Counted from the first letter of the stretch, positions 32,415-43,000 are shown. The stretch: DNA of 45,015 bases from an uncultured bacterium (GCA_902793555.1 CADBEF010000006.1:1-45015); one strand, 5' to 3'. Program-made: numbers and translations. The notes: generated from the letters alone by a model not told the origin.

Positions 32415-33476
32415 TCAGTCTTCGAAGGGGAGGATGCGGCGTTCTTCGGCGGAGCGGCGGACCGTCTCCATGAGGCGCATGACGCGCGCGACCTCGGGGA
32501 GCTTGATCTTCGGCTCGGCGAGGCCGTCGATCGTGTCCATCACGTTGCGGTAGAAGTCGCGGATGTCGGAATGGACCTCGGGCAGCGGCAGCTCCTTGAT
32601 CGTGTCGTCCGTGCGCGGGGCCATCGTCTTGGTGAGGCCGGCGGCGGTGCGGATCGGGACGGCGTCGTTCTTGCTGCGGTCGGTCACGCAGACGATCCGG
32701 CCCTTGCAGCCCCAGTCGATTTCGGCCGAGCCGTCGCGCCCGAAGACCTTCCAGCGCGGCTTGCCGATGAAGTGGCTCGTGCCGACCTCGACGTGTGCGA
32801 CGACGCCGTCGTCGAGCGTCAGGTCCGTGTAGAAGCCGTCGTCGACGAGCTCGTTCGTGACGTGGTCCACGGTCGCGTAGACGGTGCGGATCTTCCGCCC
32901 CGGGAACATCTGGCAGATCTGGTCCAGCAGGTGCACGCCCCAGTCCAGGATCATGCCGCCGCCGTGCTCGGGCTCCTGGCGCCAGTCGCCGGGGATGCCG
33001 CGGCAGCCGAGCACCGCGCTCTCGACGCGGAAGACCGGACCGAGCGTGCCGTCGTCCACGACCTTCTTCGCGCACAGGAAGTCCTCGTCCCAGCGGCGGT
33101 TCTGGTGGACGGTGAAGTGCATGCCCGTCGCCTCGGCGACGTCGATCATCTGCTGCAGGTCGGCCGACGAGACGGTGACGGGCTTCTCGCACACGACGTT
33201 CTTGCCGGCGCGCAGCGCCTGGATCGCGAGCGGCCGGTGCAGGTCGTTCGGGACGGCGATCGTGACGATGTCCACCTCGGGGTCGGCGAGCAGCTCCTCG
33301 TAGGAGTTGTAGGCGTGCAGGCCGTGCTCGCGGGCGAACGTCTGGCGCGCGTCGGCGATGTCGAACGAGCCGGAGAGGTGGAGGTTCTCGGTGCGGGAGA
33401 TCGTCTCCCGGTGCCAGTTGCCCATTCCGCCGAGGCCGCAGATGGCGATGTGGAATTGGCGTTTGTCGCTGTTCAT
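32415..33476 (-). CDS. Gfo/Idh/MocA-family oxidoreductase (second copy type)
   Basis: 353 residues. Rossmann motif AICGLGGMGNWH, then DIVTIAVPNDLHRPLAIQAL and GKNVVCEKPVTVSS with the EKP lysine. The C-terminal domain has NRRWDEDFLCAKKVVDDGTL, RGIPGDWRQEPEHGGGMILD and DWGVHLLDQICQMFPGRKIR with the catalytic Asp and His. The sequence is only distantly similar to the Gfo/Idh protein at 11106-12170, so they are unlikely to be recent duplicates. HGGGMILDWGVHLLDQ resembles predicted dehydrogenases acting on oligosaccharides in gut PVC bacteria. Substrate unknown. The leader is 58 bases from the -10 box. Confidence 0.88.
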   Translation of the reverse strand: MNSDKRQFHIAICGLGGMGNWHRETISRTENLHLSGSFDIADARQTFAREHGLHAYNSYEELLADPEVDIVTIAVPNDLHRPLAIQALRAGKNVVCEKPVTVSSADLQQMIDVAEATGMHFTVHQNRRWDEDFLCAKKVVDDGTLGPVFRVESAVLGCRGIPGDWRQEPEHGGGMILDWGVHLLDQICQMFPGRKIRTVYATVDHVTNELVDDGFYTDLTLDDGVVAHVEVGTSHFIGKPRWKVFGRDGSAEIDWGCKGRIVCVTDRSKNDAVPIRTAAGLTKTMAPRTDDTIKELPLPEVHSDIRDFYRNVMDTIDGLAEPKIKLPEVARVMRLMETVRRSAEERRILPFED

Positions 33477-33534
33477 GCCGGACGTGTGTGTCGAGGTTCG
33501 CCGCGGGGTGCTTGGTTGCCGCGGACGGCGGGGA

Positions 33535-33564
33535 ATTCTACCGCACTTCGCGCAGCCGGTTCAA
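33535..33564 (-). promoter_or_regulatory. Promoter of the second Gfo/Idh operon
   Basis: TTGAAC (33564-33559), 18 bp, TAGAAT (33540-33535). A leader of about 50 bases precedes the ATG. Confidence 0.65.
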
Positions 33565-33597
33565 GCAAAATTGGCGGCTTGCCGGATAAAATAGCGC

Positions 33598-33627
33598 TTT
33601 CCATCCGGTACGGGCGGGTGCTAGAAT
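33598..33627 (+). promoter_or_regulatory. Probable promoter of the MFS gene
   Basis: TAGAAT (33622-33627) with extended TGC is clear; the -35 (TTTCCA, 33598-33603, 18 bp away) is weak. Fifteen bases separate the -10 from the ATG. Confidence 0.55.
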
Positions 33628-33642
33628 GACGCCCCGTCTGCC

Positions 33643-34926
33643 ATGAGCGCTCCCCTTCCGTCTCCGTCCTCTTTCTCGCGCACCGACCTGCGCGTGGTGT
33701 TCCTGCTGGTCCTCGGCTACTCGTGCGCCTACCTCGGGCGCCTGGACATGGGCGCGTCGATCCTCCCGATGTCCGCCGCGCTGGGCTGGAGCAACGAGAC
33801 GCTCGGCACGCTGCCCTCCTGCTTCTTCGTCGCCTACGCCTGCGGCCAGCTCGCGAGCGGGATCCTCGCGCATTTCTTCAATCCGTTCTGGTCGTTCGGC
33901 CTCGCGATCGCCGGTTCGGCGCTGTGCAACCTCGCGGTCCCGCTGGCGCCCGGCCTGGCGGCGATGCGCGCGGCCTGGTTCGCCAACGGCGCCGTCCAGT
34001 CGATGCTCTGGTGCAGCCTCGTCAAGGCGATGTCCCAGCGTGTGTCGGAGCGCGCCATGCCGCGCGCGATCGTCTGCGTCTGCGCGACGCTGCCGATCGG
34101 CAGCGTCGCCGCGTTCGGCGGCGCCGCCGCGTTCGCGCCGTCCGGTTTCTGGCAGGGGACGTTCTACCGCGCCGCCGCCGCGCTCGGTCTCTCGGCCGCG
34201 CTCTGGTTCCGCTTCTACCGCTTCCCCGCGCCGCCGGACGGCGCGCCCGCCGCGCATGCCGCCGCGAAGTCGTATCCGCGCGCGACGCGCTTCGCCGCCG
34301 GGTCGGGCGGCGGGGCGGCCGGCCCCGGCTGGCGGTCCGTCGCGGCGCTCGTCGCGGCGACGGCGCTCGCCTGCGGTGCGTGCGGTTTCCTGCGCGACGG
34401 CCTTTCGACCTGGGCGCCCAAGGTCCTGCAGGACGGCTTCGGCCTGCCGGCGTCGATCTCCATCCTCTTGACGCTCGTGCTGCCGTTCGTGGGCCTCGCG
34501 GGTGCGTTCCTCAACAAGCGCTTCCACGAGCGCCAGCCGCTGGTCTCGGCCATGACGACGGTCTGTTTCGTCGCGGGGACGGCCTTCGCGGCGCTCGCGC
34601 TGCTGGGCGTCGCCCTGCCGTCGCTCGCGGTCGCCGTCGTCGCCTTCGCCGGCGTCTACCTCGCGATGGTCATGGTCACCAACGCGATCACGAGCATCTT
34701 CTGCCTGGCCTACCGCCGCCTGTTCGACGCGGCGCTCGCGGCCGGCATCGTGGACACGGTCTGCTACGTCGGCTCGTCCCTGGCGACATGGAGCCTCGGC
34801 CGCGCGTTCGACTCCGGCGGCGGCTGGACGCCCGTCTTCGCGATGCTCGCCGTCTCCGGCGTGGCGGGTCTGCTCTTCTCGCTCGCCGCGCTCCGCGTCG
34901 AGCGCCGCGTCGCGGCGGCGCGCTAG
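33643..34926 (+). CDS. Major facilitator superfamily transporter
   Basis: 427 residues with about twelve hydrophobic helices. The N-terminal helix reads VVFLLVLGYSCAYLGRLDMG, followed by LPSCFFVAYACGQLASGILA, typical of the organophosphate:phosphate antiporter group (GlpT/UhpT-like), and a central loop at about 205-225. The second half contains LRDGLSTWAPKVLQDGFGLP, again like OPA transporters. Substrates of that group are sugar phosphates and glycerol phosphate, but the match is by pattern only. Its stop TAG is shared in CTAG with pyrE on the other strand. Confidence 0.8.
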   Translation: MSAPLPSPSSFSRTDLRVVFLLVLGYSCAYLGRLDMGASILPMSAALGWSNETLGTLPSCFFVAYACGQLASGILAHFFNPFWSFGLAIAGSALCNLAVPLAPGLAAMRAAWFANGAVQSMLWCSLVKAMSQRVSERAMPRAIVCVCATLPIGSVAAFGGAAAFAPSGFWQGTFYRAAAALGLSAALWFRFYRFPAPPDGAPAAHAAAKSYPRATRFAAGSGGGAAGPGWRSVAALVAATALACGACGFLRDGLSTWAPKVLQDGFGLPASISILLTLVLPFVGLAGAFLNKRFHERQPLVSAMTTVCFVAGTAFAALALLGVALPSLAVAVVAFAGVYLAMVMVTNAITSIFCLAYRRLFDAALAAGIVDTVCYVGSSLATWSLGRAFDSGGGWTPVFAMLAVSGVAGLLFSLAALRVERRVAAAR

Positions 34927-35495
34927 GAGCCCGGGTGGACCGGCCTGCCGCCCGACGCGCAGAGCGGGCACGCGGCCGGCTCCCAGGTGACGGGCTCCAT
35001 CTTCAGCAGCGAGAAGTGCGGGATGTCGCCGAACGACGCCTTGCCGCCGCTGCGGTCCACGAGCGTGACGACCGCGAGGACGCGGCCGCCGAGGTTTTCG
35101 ACGATGTCGATCGTCTCCTGCACGCGGCCGCCGCGCGTCACGACGTCCTCCGCGACGATGCACGGCTCGCCCGGCTCGACCGCGAAGCGGCGCATCACGA
35201 GCGCGCCGTCCTTCTTCTCGGCGAAGATGCACTTCTTGTCGAGCGCTCGGGCCACCTCGTGCCCGACGAGGATGCCGCCGAGCGCGGGCGAGACGACCGT
35301 CGTCGCCGCCGCCGCGAGCTCCGCGGGGACCTTCGCCGCCAGCTCCGCGCAGAGCTTCTCGGCCTTGCGCGGCCAGCGCAGCAGGTTCGCGCACTGGAAG
35401 AACTCGGGGCTGTGCAGCCCGGAGCGCAGCTCGAAGTGGCCGCGCAGCAGCGCGCCGGTTTCGGAAAGGACGGAAAGGACGTCTTGTTCGGTCAT
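34923..35495 (-). CDS. pyrE: Orotate phosphoribosyltransferase
   Basis: 190 residues from ATG 35495. The substrate region is GALLRGHFELRSGLHSPEFF, then VVSPALGGILVGHEVARALD and the PRPP-binding motif CIVAEDVVTRGGRVQETIDI, where most PyrE proteins have EDVVTTGGS. The C-terminal part carries two Cys in AACPLCASGG, a feature of some PVC and thermophile enzymes. The enzyme makes orotidine monophosphate in pyrimidine synthesis. The longer open frame upstream passes through the promoter and repeat array and is excluded. Confidence 0.92.
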   Translation of the reverse strand: MTEQDVLSVLSETGALLRGHFELRSGLHSPEFFQCANLLRWPRKAEKLCAELAAKVPAELAAAATTVVSPALGGILVGHEVARALDKKCIFAEKKDGALVMRRFAVEPGEPCIVAEDVVTRGGRVQETIDIVENLGGRVLAVVTLVDRSGGKASFGDIPHFSLLKMEPVTWEPAACPLCASGGRPVHPGS

Positions 35496-35543
35496 GGGAG
35501 GAATCTTTCGGTGGACGCGCCGCCCGCGGCGCAACGGGGGTGC

Positions 35544-35572
35544 ATTCTCGCACAATTCGCTTGCCGTGTCCA
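35544..35572 (-). promoter_or_regulatory. Promoter of pyrE
   Basis: TGGACA (35572-35567), 17 bp, GAGAAT (35549-35544) with extended TGC. The leader is about 40 bases and contains GCGCCGCGGGCGGCGCG, a strong hairpin that could control expression. Confidence 0.55.
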
Positions 35573-35588
35573 CCGGCAACGCCAGCAG

Positions 35589-35731
35589 ATGACTTGCCGA
35601 CGGGTCGGTTGACTTGCCGACTGGACCGGTTTTCCGCCTCAAGTCGCCGAGTCGTCCGGTCGCCAAGTCGCGAAGATGACTTGTCGACTTGCCGACTTGC
35701 CGACGGGACCGAGTTTCCGCCTCAAGTCGCC
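35589..35731. repeat. Degenerate 8-bp periodic array with a 38-bp direct repeat
   Basis: The stretch is built from octamers such as TTGCCGAC, TTGTCGAC and AAGTCGCC. A 38-bp element occurs at 35611-35648 and 35694-35731 with three mismatches. It fills the space between the stop of the large surface protein gene and the pyrE promoter. Confidence 0.8.
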
Positions 35732-35746
35732 CGCTCGCCGCGATCC

Positions 35747-38700
35747 CTACGGCATCTCCACTCTCACGCGGAAGAACCGGTGCGTGGCGTTGGTCGGGCT
35801 CGTCCACCCGGTGTCGGACAGCTTCTCCTTGCCCTCCACGGTGTACACCCGCTCGTTCCTTGCCCCGCCCTCGTTCAAGTCGGGCGACCACTTCACGTCC
35901 GCTACGCCGCCGGTTATGTTGATCGTCGCGATGAACCGTTCATCCGCGTTAGTCGGGCACAACCCCGCCACGTAGCATTCCCAGACTTGGTTTGCGCCAT
36001 TGGCGCCTTGGCCGTTCGCGACTGCTTCATAGTCGTTATTCCATCTCGCGAGCAAGTCGGGAAACCCGTTCAGCCAGATACGGGGAACCGGAACGGGTGT
36101 CGTTTCGGTGAAGCCGCCCGGGATAATTCCGTTCCAGTTCACCCGGTCGAGATATGCACAGTCGGACATCGTTCCTTCCTCGCCGGCGTTCCAGAATTCA
36201 AACCGGATTTCGTGCTCGCCGTCGCCTTTGACCTCCAGGGAGCATTCTGTCCAAGACGTCACTTCGTAGAGTCCGTCAACGAGTTCGCCGTCCAGGAAAA
36301 CGTCAACGCCGGCGCTGCCCGCCATCGACAGCTTCCATGTCCAGGCAAGCGTCCCTGGTCCCGTGACGGTCGTTCGCAGTACGCTTGCATCGTCGCCCCG
36401 AACGCTGCCGCTCTTCGCGGCGTCCTCGCCATCCGAACTCTCGGATTCCTCGGGGAACCAGGCTGCCGGATCGTACGAGAGCCATTTGAGACCGTGTGTG
36501 TCAAGTGAACCGGCCAGCGTCAGCTCGCGTCCGCAAAGCGTGATCCGGCAACTGCGTCCGCACCAGAATGACAGGTTCTCCCCCGACGGGTCGAAAAGGA
36601 CGCGATGGTAGGCGTTTGAACTTTCTAGATGTCCGGTTGTGTCCCAGGAAGCGGGCGACGCCATCGCCAGTTTGTCGCTGAGTGGAGCCATAATCGGAGG
36701 AGGTATCGGTGGGTCGTACCAGAAGTCGTAGATTCCGTATTTGTTTGACGTCTCCAAGTCTTCGACATGCATCGACCACGAAACGTACGGTGCGAGCGGA
36801 ACAACGGATACGCTGTTCGCAGATTGTGTTCCAACCCAGCCGTTTGTGAAAGCGGCTCGGACGCAACCGTCGGTTTCGATTTCGATCCAAACGTCCCTGT
36901 GCCAGCACCAGTGCAACTGGGAGTTATTCGTAATCGCGAACGAAACATGGTTGCTTGAGCCGAATGCCGGAAGACTTCCTGTCCCTCCATACCACCCGGC
37001 ACAGCGGAGCCGTTCCCTTGTTCCGACGATTTCCGCCTCGGCCGACGCCTCGATGGCGTCTCCCCACAGATTGGTGTGAACGCCGATTGCGGGTTCGCAA
37101 TGGTCTGCTATGGACGAAACCGCGAGAGTCACATAGGGACGCCACACCACGTTGTCCAGACATGCCCGGTCCTCGCCCGCAGCCGAGGTTGTCCCTTTGG
37201 CATAGTTCCAGCGAACGGCATGCTCGCCTTCGCCGATTTCGATCGTTTCACCCGTCCACTCGGTCGTTCCGGTGATTCGTTTCCATTGCGTGCCATCCAC
37301 GAGGACCTGCGCATCGTGGCCGCGGTTGTTGCATGACACGCGCCAGTCGAAATCGAGCCGCCCCGGCCCGGTCACGGCGATTTCCGTCCAGGAGTCGCTG
37401 CTTGGACCGATTTGACCGCTTCGGAGGAATCCGGACTCGTCGTTTTCGTCCGCGAAGTCGACGAACCATTCGGCGTCGCCGCCGTGCGTCCACTCGACCG
37501 GTTTGCCGCCGCCGCTCGCGGCTTCGGCGCGCGTCGTTCCCGTGAACTCGATCCGGACCGTCCGCGGTTTGTCCGCCGGGATTGAAATCGTCCGCGCGTC
37601 CGCATCTACCGAAACGCCATTCGTGTCACCCGCCATTGTCCATGCGAAACCGGTGTCCTTCGGTTTGAACGGAATCACGACCGTCGCGCCGAAATTCGTC
37701 CAGCATGGTTCGAAAGCGATGGATGCAAATCCGGTCGCCGAGCAGTCGATCCAGACATTTGTCGCCCAAGTCCAGACAATCGACGAGTCGACTTTAATCG
37801 TGAACGTCACGTTCGTGTCCGTTCCGGTTCCCGGGACGCTGCCCGTGCCGCGCCATCCGTTGCAGAATACATCCCATCCTTCTGCGTCCTCCGGTCCGGC
37901 AACGTTTGCCGATATTTCGTCACCCCAAGACCATTCCGTTGTCCCCGCTGGCGTCGCAGTTCCGTGCGCAGTGTCGACTGCAAGCGAGAGCTTGACCTCC
38001 TCGACCGTCACCGCGATGTTGCGCGGTCCGTCCGACGGAATAGTCAGCGTCGTTCCCGCGAGCGTCACGCCGTTCGTGTCGCCCGAAAGCGAAATCGTGT
38101 AGAGATGCGTAGTCGGCACAATTTTCGCCGTTTTCGTCAATCCGTTCTCAACCCATTGCGTGCCGAAGTCGCACGTTCCAAGCCCTGACATAGTCACGGC
38201 AATCTGGTTGTCTTTTCGCCAGTTCCAGGTTAGTGTCGAATCCACCTCGATTGTAAACGTCATATTCGTCGTCGCGCCACTCGCCGGAGCGCTGCCGGTG
38301 CCCGTCCATCCGGTGCAGACATATCTCACGCCATTGTCGGGAGCGTCGGTGGCAATGCTCGCGGAAACGGTATCGCCCCAAGACCATTCCGTTGTTCCGG
38401 TCGGCGATGCCGTTCCATGAGCCGTCTCGACCTCAAGCGCGAGTTTTACCTCCGAGACCGTCACCGCGATGTTCCGCGGTCCGTCCGATGGGATTGTCAG
38501 CGTCGTCCCCACGAGCGTCACGCCGTTCGTGTCTCCCGAAAGCGAAATTTGATAGAGATGCGTGTTAGGAACGATCTCCGCGGTTGCAGTCGTACCGTTT
38601 TCGATCCATTGAGTTCCAAAAGTGCATGAGGCGTCACCGGTGACGGAAACTACAAGTAGGTTGTCCGTTCTCCAATTCCACGTAATGGACGAATCTTCCA

Positions 38701-39922
38701 GAATCTTGAACATCACGTTTGTCGCCGTCCCGCTTGGCGGGACACTTCCTGTTCCGGTCCAACCCGTACAGACATGACGCATACCATTGGATGAACCTAC
38801 CTCAGCAACGCAAGCCGAAACATCTGTGACTTCTTTGTAGGTCCTTTGCCCGACTTCCGGAGAGGGAATCCCAAAATTGGAAACAATGGTTAACTCAGGA
38901 TTTGCATCAAAGAAATATACCGAACAGTCGGACGGAATGCCCAGCGAACTCGTAGCCCCGTAAAAACTCCGTGGCAGGTATAGTGTTTCTAGTCCGGAAA
39001 TCGAAAACGCACCGAGACCGATGTTCGTTATGCTATTCGGGATCGTTGCGGTCTTTAGTGAAAAACAATATTGAAATGCGCCTTCCCCGATGTCTCCCAC
39101 GTCATCAGGAATCGTGACCGACTTCAATCCGCGAAGCTGGTAAAACGCGTGGCTAGCAATGCTAGTTGTGCCCAAGTGGATGGTAACATTCGTGATGCTC
39201 TCATTCGGAAATCCGAAGACAGTGTGAAGAGCATAGTTTCCAGAAATGGAGACATCGCAAATGTTATCGCAGGCTCCAAACGCATCCTCCCCAATTTCCG
39301 TCACACTGTCGGGAATTGTGATCGAAGTTAGCCCGGAGCAACCGTAGAACGCATTCCATCCAATGCTTGTCACGCTGTCCGGAATCGTGACCGATGTTAG
39401 TCCGGAACAGCCTGAGAACACCGATCTTCCAATGCTCGTCACGCTATCGGGAATGACTAGGCTTGTGACTTCCTCGGCCTCCAAGAACAGATGGTGGGCG
39501 TAGTAGCAAGGATTATCTTCCTTGTAGTACCAATCAAATTTGCACCAGGTCTCCAAATCGGAAATATGGATCGCGTTTAGTCCGGAGCATCCGACAAACG
39601 AATACCGCCCGATTTTAGTCACACTGCTAGGAATCGAGACAGACGTTAAACTGGAACAAGCGTAAAAGGCATAGCCTTTGATTTCCGTCACGGGACAACC
39701 GCCAAGGAGTCCTGGGATAGAAATGTCGCCTGAAGTTGTTTTCGGGATGGACGTTGAAATTTGTTGTGAGTTTTCCCAGTGTCCGTAAAGCGCTGAACAA
39801 CCATTGGATTTTGTATACTTCCATTCGATTCCGTTCACGGTTTCTGTATAGACTGTTTCTGCAGAGGTCGCAATGGGGCAAAGGGCGAATAGACTGACTG
39901 CCAAGCGAAAGAGATGTTTCAT
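35747..39922 (-). CDS. Large secreted BspA-type leucine-rich-repeat surface protein
   Basis: 1391 residues; the start at 39922 is chosen for its signal peptide (MKHLFRLAVSLFALCPIATS). Residues about 60-330 are BspA-type LRR_5 units with a 23-residue period (SGCSGLTSVTIPDSVTSIGW). Then come three modules of about 150 residues (360-790) sharing VCTGWTGTGS, SLSGDTNGVTL and TLTIPSDGPRNIAVTV. Residues 800-1290 contain two jelly-roll-like parts (TVTGPGTLAWTWKL, VLVDGTQWKRITGTTEWTGE). The end has WECYVAGLCPTNADERFIAT and RVYTVEGKEKL...RFFRVRVEMP, a C-terminal module common in Kiritimatiellota-like secreted proteins. GC is below that of the core genes, most clearly over the LRR part. BspA proteins bind host or matrix proteins; the target here is unknown. 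Confidence 0.8.
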   Translation of the reverse strand: MKHLFRLAVSLFALCPIATSAETVYTETVNGIEWKYTKSNGCSALYGHWENSQQISTSIPKTTSGDISIPGLLGGCPVTEIKGYAFYACSSLTSVSIPSSVTKIGRYSFVGCSGLNAIHISDLETWCKFDWYYKEDNPCYYAHHLFLEAEEVTSLVIPDSVTSIGRSVFSGCSGLTSVTIPDSVTSIGWNAFYGCSGLTSITIPDSVTEIGEDAFGACDNICDVSISGNYALHTVFGFPNESITNVTIHLGTTSIASHAFYQLRGLKSVTIPDDVGDIGEGAFQYCFSLKTATIPNSITNIGLGAFSISGLETLYLPRSFYGATSSLGIPSDCSVYFFDANPELTIVSNFGIPSPEVGQRTYKEVTDVSACVAEVGSSNGMRHVCTGWTGTGSVPPSGTATNVMFKILEDSSITWNWRTDNLLVVSVTGDASCTFGTQWIENGTTATAEIVPNTHLYQISLSGDTNGVTLVGTTLTIPSDGPRNIAVTVSEVKLALEVETAHGTASPTGTTEWSWGDTVSASIATDAPDNGVRYVCTGWTGTGSAPASGATTNMTFTIEVDSTLTWNWRKDNQIAVTMSGLGTCDFGTQWVENGLTKTAKIVPTTHLYTISLSGDTNGVTLAGTTLTIPSDGPRNIAVTVEEVKLSLAVDTAHGTATPAGTTEWSWGDEISANVAGPEDAEGWDVFCNGWRGTGSVPGTGTDTNVTFTIKVDSSIVWTWATNVWIDCSATGFASIAFEPCWTNFGATVVIPFKPKDTGFAWTMAGDTNGVSVDADARTISIPADKPRTVRIEFTGTTRAEAASGGGKPVEWTHGGDAEWFVDFADENDESGFLRSGQIGPSSDSWTEIAVTGPGRLDFDWRVSCNNRGHDAQVLVDGTQWKRITGTTEWTGETIEIGEGEHAVRWNYAKGTTSAAGEDRACLDNVVWRPYVTLAVSSIADHCEPAIGVHTNLWGDAIEASAEAEIVGTRERLRCAGWYGGTGSLPAFGSSNHVSFAITNNSQLHWCWHRDVWIEIETDGCVRAAFTNGWVGTQSANSVSVVPLAPYVSWSMHVEDLETSNKYGIYDFWYDPPIPPPIMAPLSDKLAMASPASWDTTGHLESSNAYHRVLFDPSGENLSFWCGRSCRITLCGRELTLAGSLDTHGLKWLSYDPAAWFPEESESSDGEDAAKSGSVRGDDASVLRTTVTGPGTLAWTWKLSMAGSAGVDVFLDGELVDGLYEVTSWTECSLEVKGDGEHEIRFEFWNAGEEGTMSDCAYLDRVNWNGIIPGGFTETTPVPVPRIWLNGFPDLLARWNNDYEAVANGQGANGANQVWECYVAGLCPTNADERFIATINITGGVADVKWSPDLNEGGARNERVYTVEGKEKLSDTGWTSPTNATHRFFRVRVEMP
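37555..38842. repeat. Three tandem modules inside the surface protein gene
   Basis: Modules lie at about 38842-38450, 38449-37996 and 37995-37555. The first two are close at the DNA level around CGTCACCGCGATGTT and GAGCGTCACGCCGTTCGTGT, spaced 453 bp apart. The third is more diverged. Recombination between copies could shorten or lengthen the protein. Confidence 0.75.
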
Positions 39923-40026
39923 GACTTGGAATTGTTGCATGTTGAGGTTGAGTTGTTTCAGAATTCTGGGGTCCTTTGTTTGCCCAATTTTGGTTTGGTC
40001 CGATGCGAAGCGAAATTGCAATCTTG

Positions 40027-43000
40027 TTACGAGAGTAGTCCCAACCTTTCTTCAATCTCTGCTGTTCGACCATCATCTTTTAATTTCGGGTTTGCTAATA
40101 CCAGCTTGCGGACAGTTTCTTGATAACGATGACGTAATGGACGGAGACCTTGTCTTGGAATTGTTCTTATCAAGAATTCAAGAACCGTTTCCGGGAATTC
40201 GGTAACTATGGACTCCTTCTCCATCCAATCAAAGTTCACTAGCATTGGACCAAACTGGTGTTTGACGATGTCAAATGTCTCCTTGAAATGTCGGGGCGCC
40301 AAAATGCAAAGCTTAAACAACCCTTCGGACAAACGGCGAATGATATCTTCCGGACGTTGATGTCTTGCGCAAGCAAATGCGTAGCCATCCGTTTGGCGGG
40401 AAGAAGGTGTCGGTGCGAAAATAGATGGAGGACGAGGAAAATGCCAGTAGTTTCGCAAGAATGGTTCAATGCTTCCTTTCCATTTGTCTTCAATCGTTCT
40501 GTCGGTTCGGTGCAACTCACCTTCCAAAACGCCGACAACCTCCAGAAGTCCGTTTTCAATGGGCAATCTTGAAATCGCTCCCCTCAATTCGGAATAAGAC
40601 AACCTTTTCGTATTAGCCAGAGCGTACCGGGCAAGCAATCTGCTGTATCTTTTCTGTTTATCCCCTAGTCGCGCAAATCGCCGTGGGGTTGACGCATGAA
40701 GGAAATCAGTTCTGAATCGCCAGAGTTGGTCAACATCAACTTCTTCCCAATCAAGCAATTCCATCCAATGCACAGGAGTCGCGGAAGATATTTTCCGGAT
40801 TGCTGCGCGTTTCACAATATGCAGAGGACGCCCAAGCGGACCGTCTCGACAGATTGTATAGCCGCTAATCTCCGCTACATCAAGGCATTGAGACTTCTTC
40901 CATCCGAATTCGGCTTCACACCTACATAGCATCTCGACGGCATCACGTGAAAGTCCAACGCCAGACTGTTCCAGTCGAACCAACCGGGCGAATAGTTGGA
41001 AACACTCCGGATTGTTCATCATATCGGCAGAGGACGCAATCAAACCTTTGGGCCCTGTTCGGATTGCGGCTTCCAAAGAATCAAGATCGCCAATCTTCAA
41101 GCGATTCGCTGTTTTCAAAAGTTTCCCTACTTCCCGTTGCGCCTCCGGATTCCATAAAAGACTGGATTCTGGATGCGTCAGCCACGAACACCACTCCGCT
41201 GGGGGGATGTGTTCCGTAACCGCCGCTCCGTACAGTGCCACACGACGGAAAAGAATAGAAGGGTGGTGAATCCAATGTCGAATATATCTAGATGCCGCAT
41301 TGGGGTCTTTTCTAGACAATGCATTCCAGCATTCTCGCAGAAGAAACACGAGGATTTCCCATTCGCGGCAATGTTCGTTCTGTTCGTGCGAAGAAATTGA
41401 TGGAATGCTTTGTTCTGCCCAATGGCACTGTAAATCGCCTCCAGCGAATTGCGAGAGTTTGAGGTAATCTTCTATGAGTCGTTCATACGTGGAAATCAAG
41501 GCGTCCGACACGAGATGGGGTAATTTGCAGAGTTCGGTCGAGTCGTCAAACACGCAGGAAAAGGACGGCCGCGAAGCTAGAACGACATCAAAATGAAGCG
41601 ATGGTTCCGGTCGATCACCATCTGTGTTTCGAATTACCGGCATTTCGTTATGAAGCGGTCGGAAAACGAGTTTGGGCTCGAACAACCGTGCCAATTCCAC
41701 TTGAACGGTCGTTAAATCTACCGGTTTTGCATCAGGTTCAAAAAGGTGAGAACAGTCAGAATCAAAGTCTTCGACAAGAATCATTTTGCCGGCAAGGAAC
41801 ATGCGTAAAACGGATGCCAATCTGGAATCGGACAACGTTCTTGCGCAATCTAGAAGTTCCAAACGAAAACGCCAATGGATCTGTGTGTTATGAGAAAAGA
41901 GCCAAGAGAAAAAATGTGGCGCTGCGACAAGTTTCCCAAGCCAACCAATGATATGAAAGGCGATGTGCGACACGTTTTCAAAACGATCGGAAAACAGTGT
42001 GGCTACCTGATCGCGAGTGCCATATTCGAAGTCGCTCTCAAATATCCGCAACCAACCCAATTGCGGCGGGGGAGAAATGGATGCGAACAATTCTGCGGGG
42101 ATTCCAGAAGAATCTGATAGCGCATAGAGCAGTTTTTCGTCAAGGCCTTCCGAACGTGCAACATTGGGATCAAGTGGTGCGATCGTGTTAACAAGCTTGC
42201 ACTTTCCGGAAAGACCCGAGCTGAATAAATCAGCCCAACCATGGAGTGTCTTGTGAAGCGAGCTGTGATCTGTCCCCTGAACACAATACCACAGGGGCGT
42301 TACTCCTTTTGAATGCCAGCTTGATTCTTCTTCTTCGCGTTTCTCGGGTTTCGTCCCGCAAAAGGCGAACATTTCGGAAACTGTATCGTCTCCGTTCTTG
42401 TTGGATGCTTGAAGCGATTCTGTCAGGTATCGAAGAATCGGATCGTTGAGGCTGTATCCAACGAAACAAACGGTGAATGACTTGAATAAGCTGGATACAA
42501 AGCTGGATGCCCATCCTTCCGACAGGTATGCCATTCCGAAATCGGCGCTAGTGGCGACGAGAATGGATCGTTTCGAGTCGTCCGGTGAGTCGGTTAGTAA
42601 TCCATGTAGATAGACCAGTCCGTTCCATTGACTCGGTTTCGGAATGGGGAGAGCTGGAGGGATAAAGACTGAAGAGTCATACTTGAGATGTTCGTTCGCT
42701 TTCTCGAATAACCGATCCCAATTCGTTGTAACAAGCCGCAAATCGTACTGATGTGTATTCGGGTTTCTGTGTCGGCTCAATCGTAGTATGTCTGTATGTA
42801 AAGAAATGTCCGGATTGTTCTTTTGGCATTGATTGAAGACCTTCCAAATTGTTGGATTGAGGGCATGAGGTTCTGGATACTCCCTTTCCAGTAGACCGAG
42901 CGCCAAGTCGTACGATTGTGCAGCCAATGCAGCTTTTTGCTCTTCGGTCTTCGTCGGTGACAACTGCAAAAACACACGCTCCGTCAACTCGTCGAAGAGC

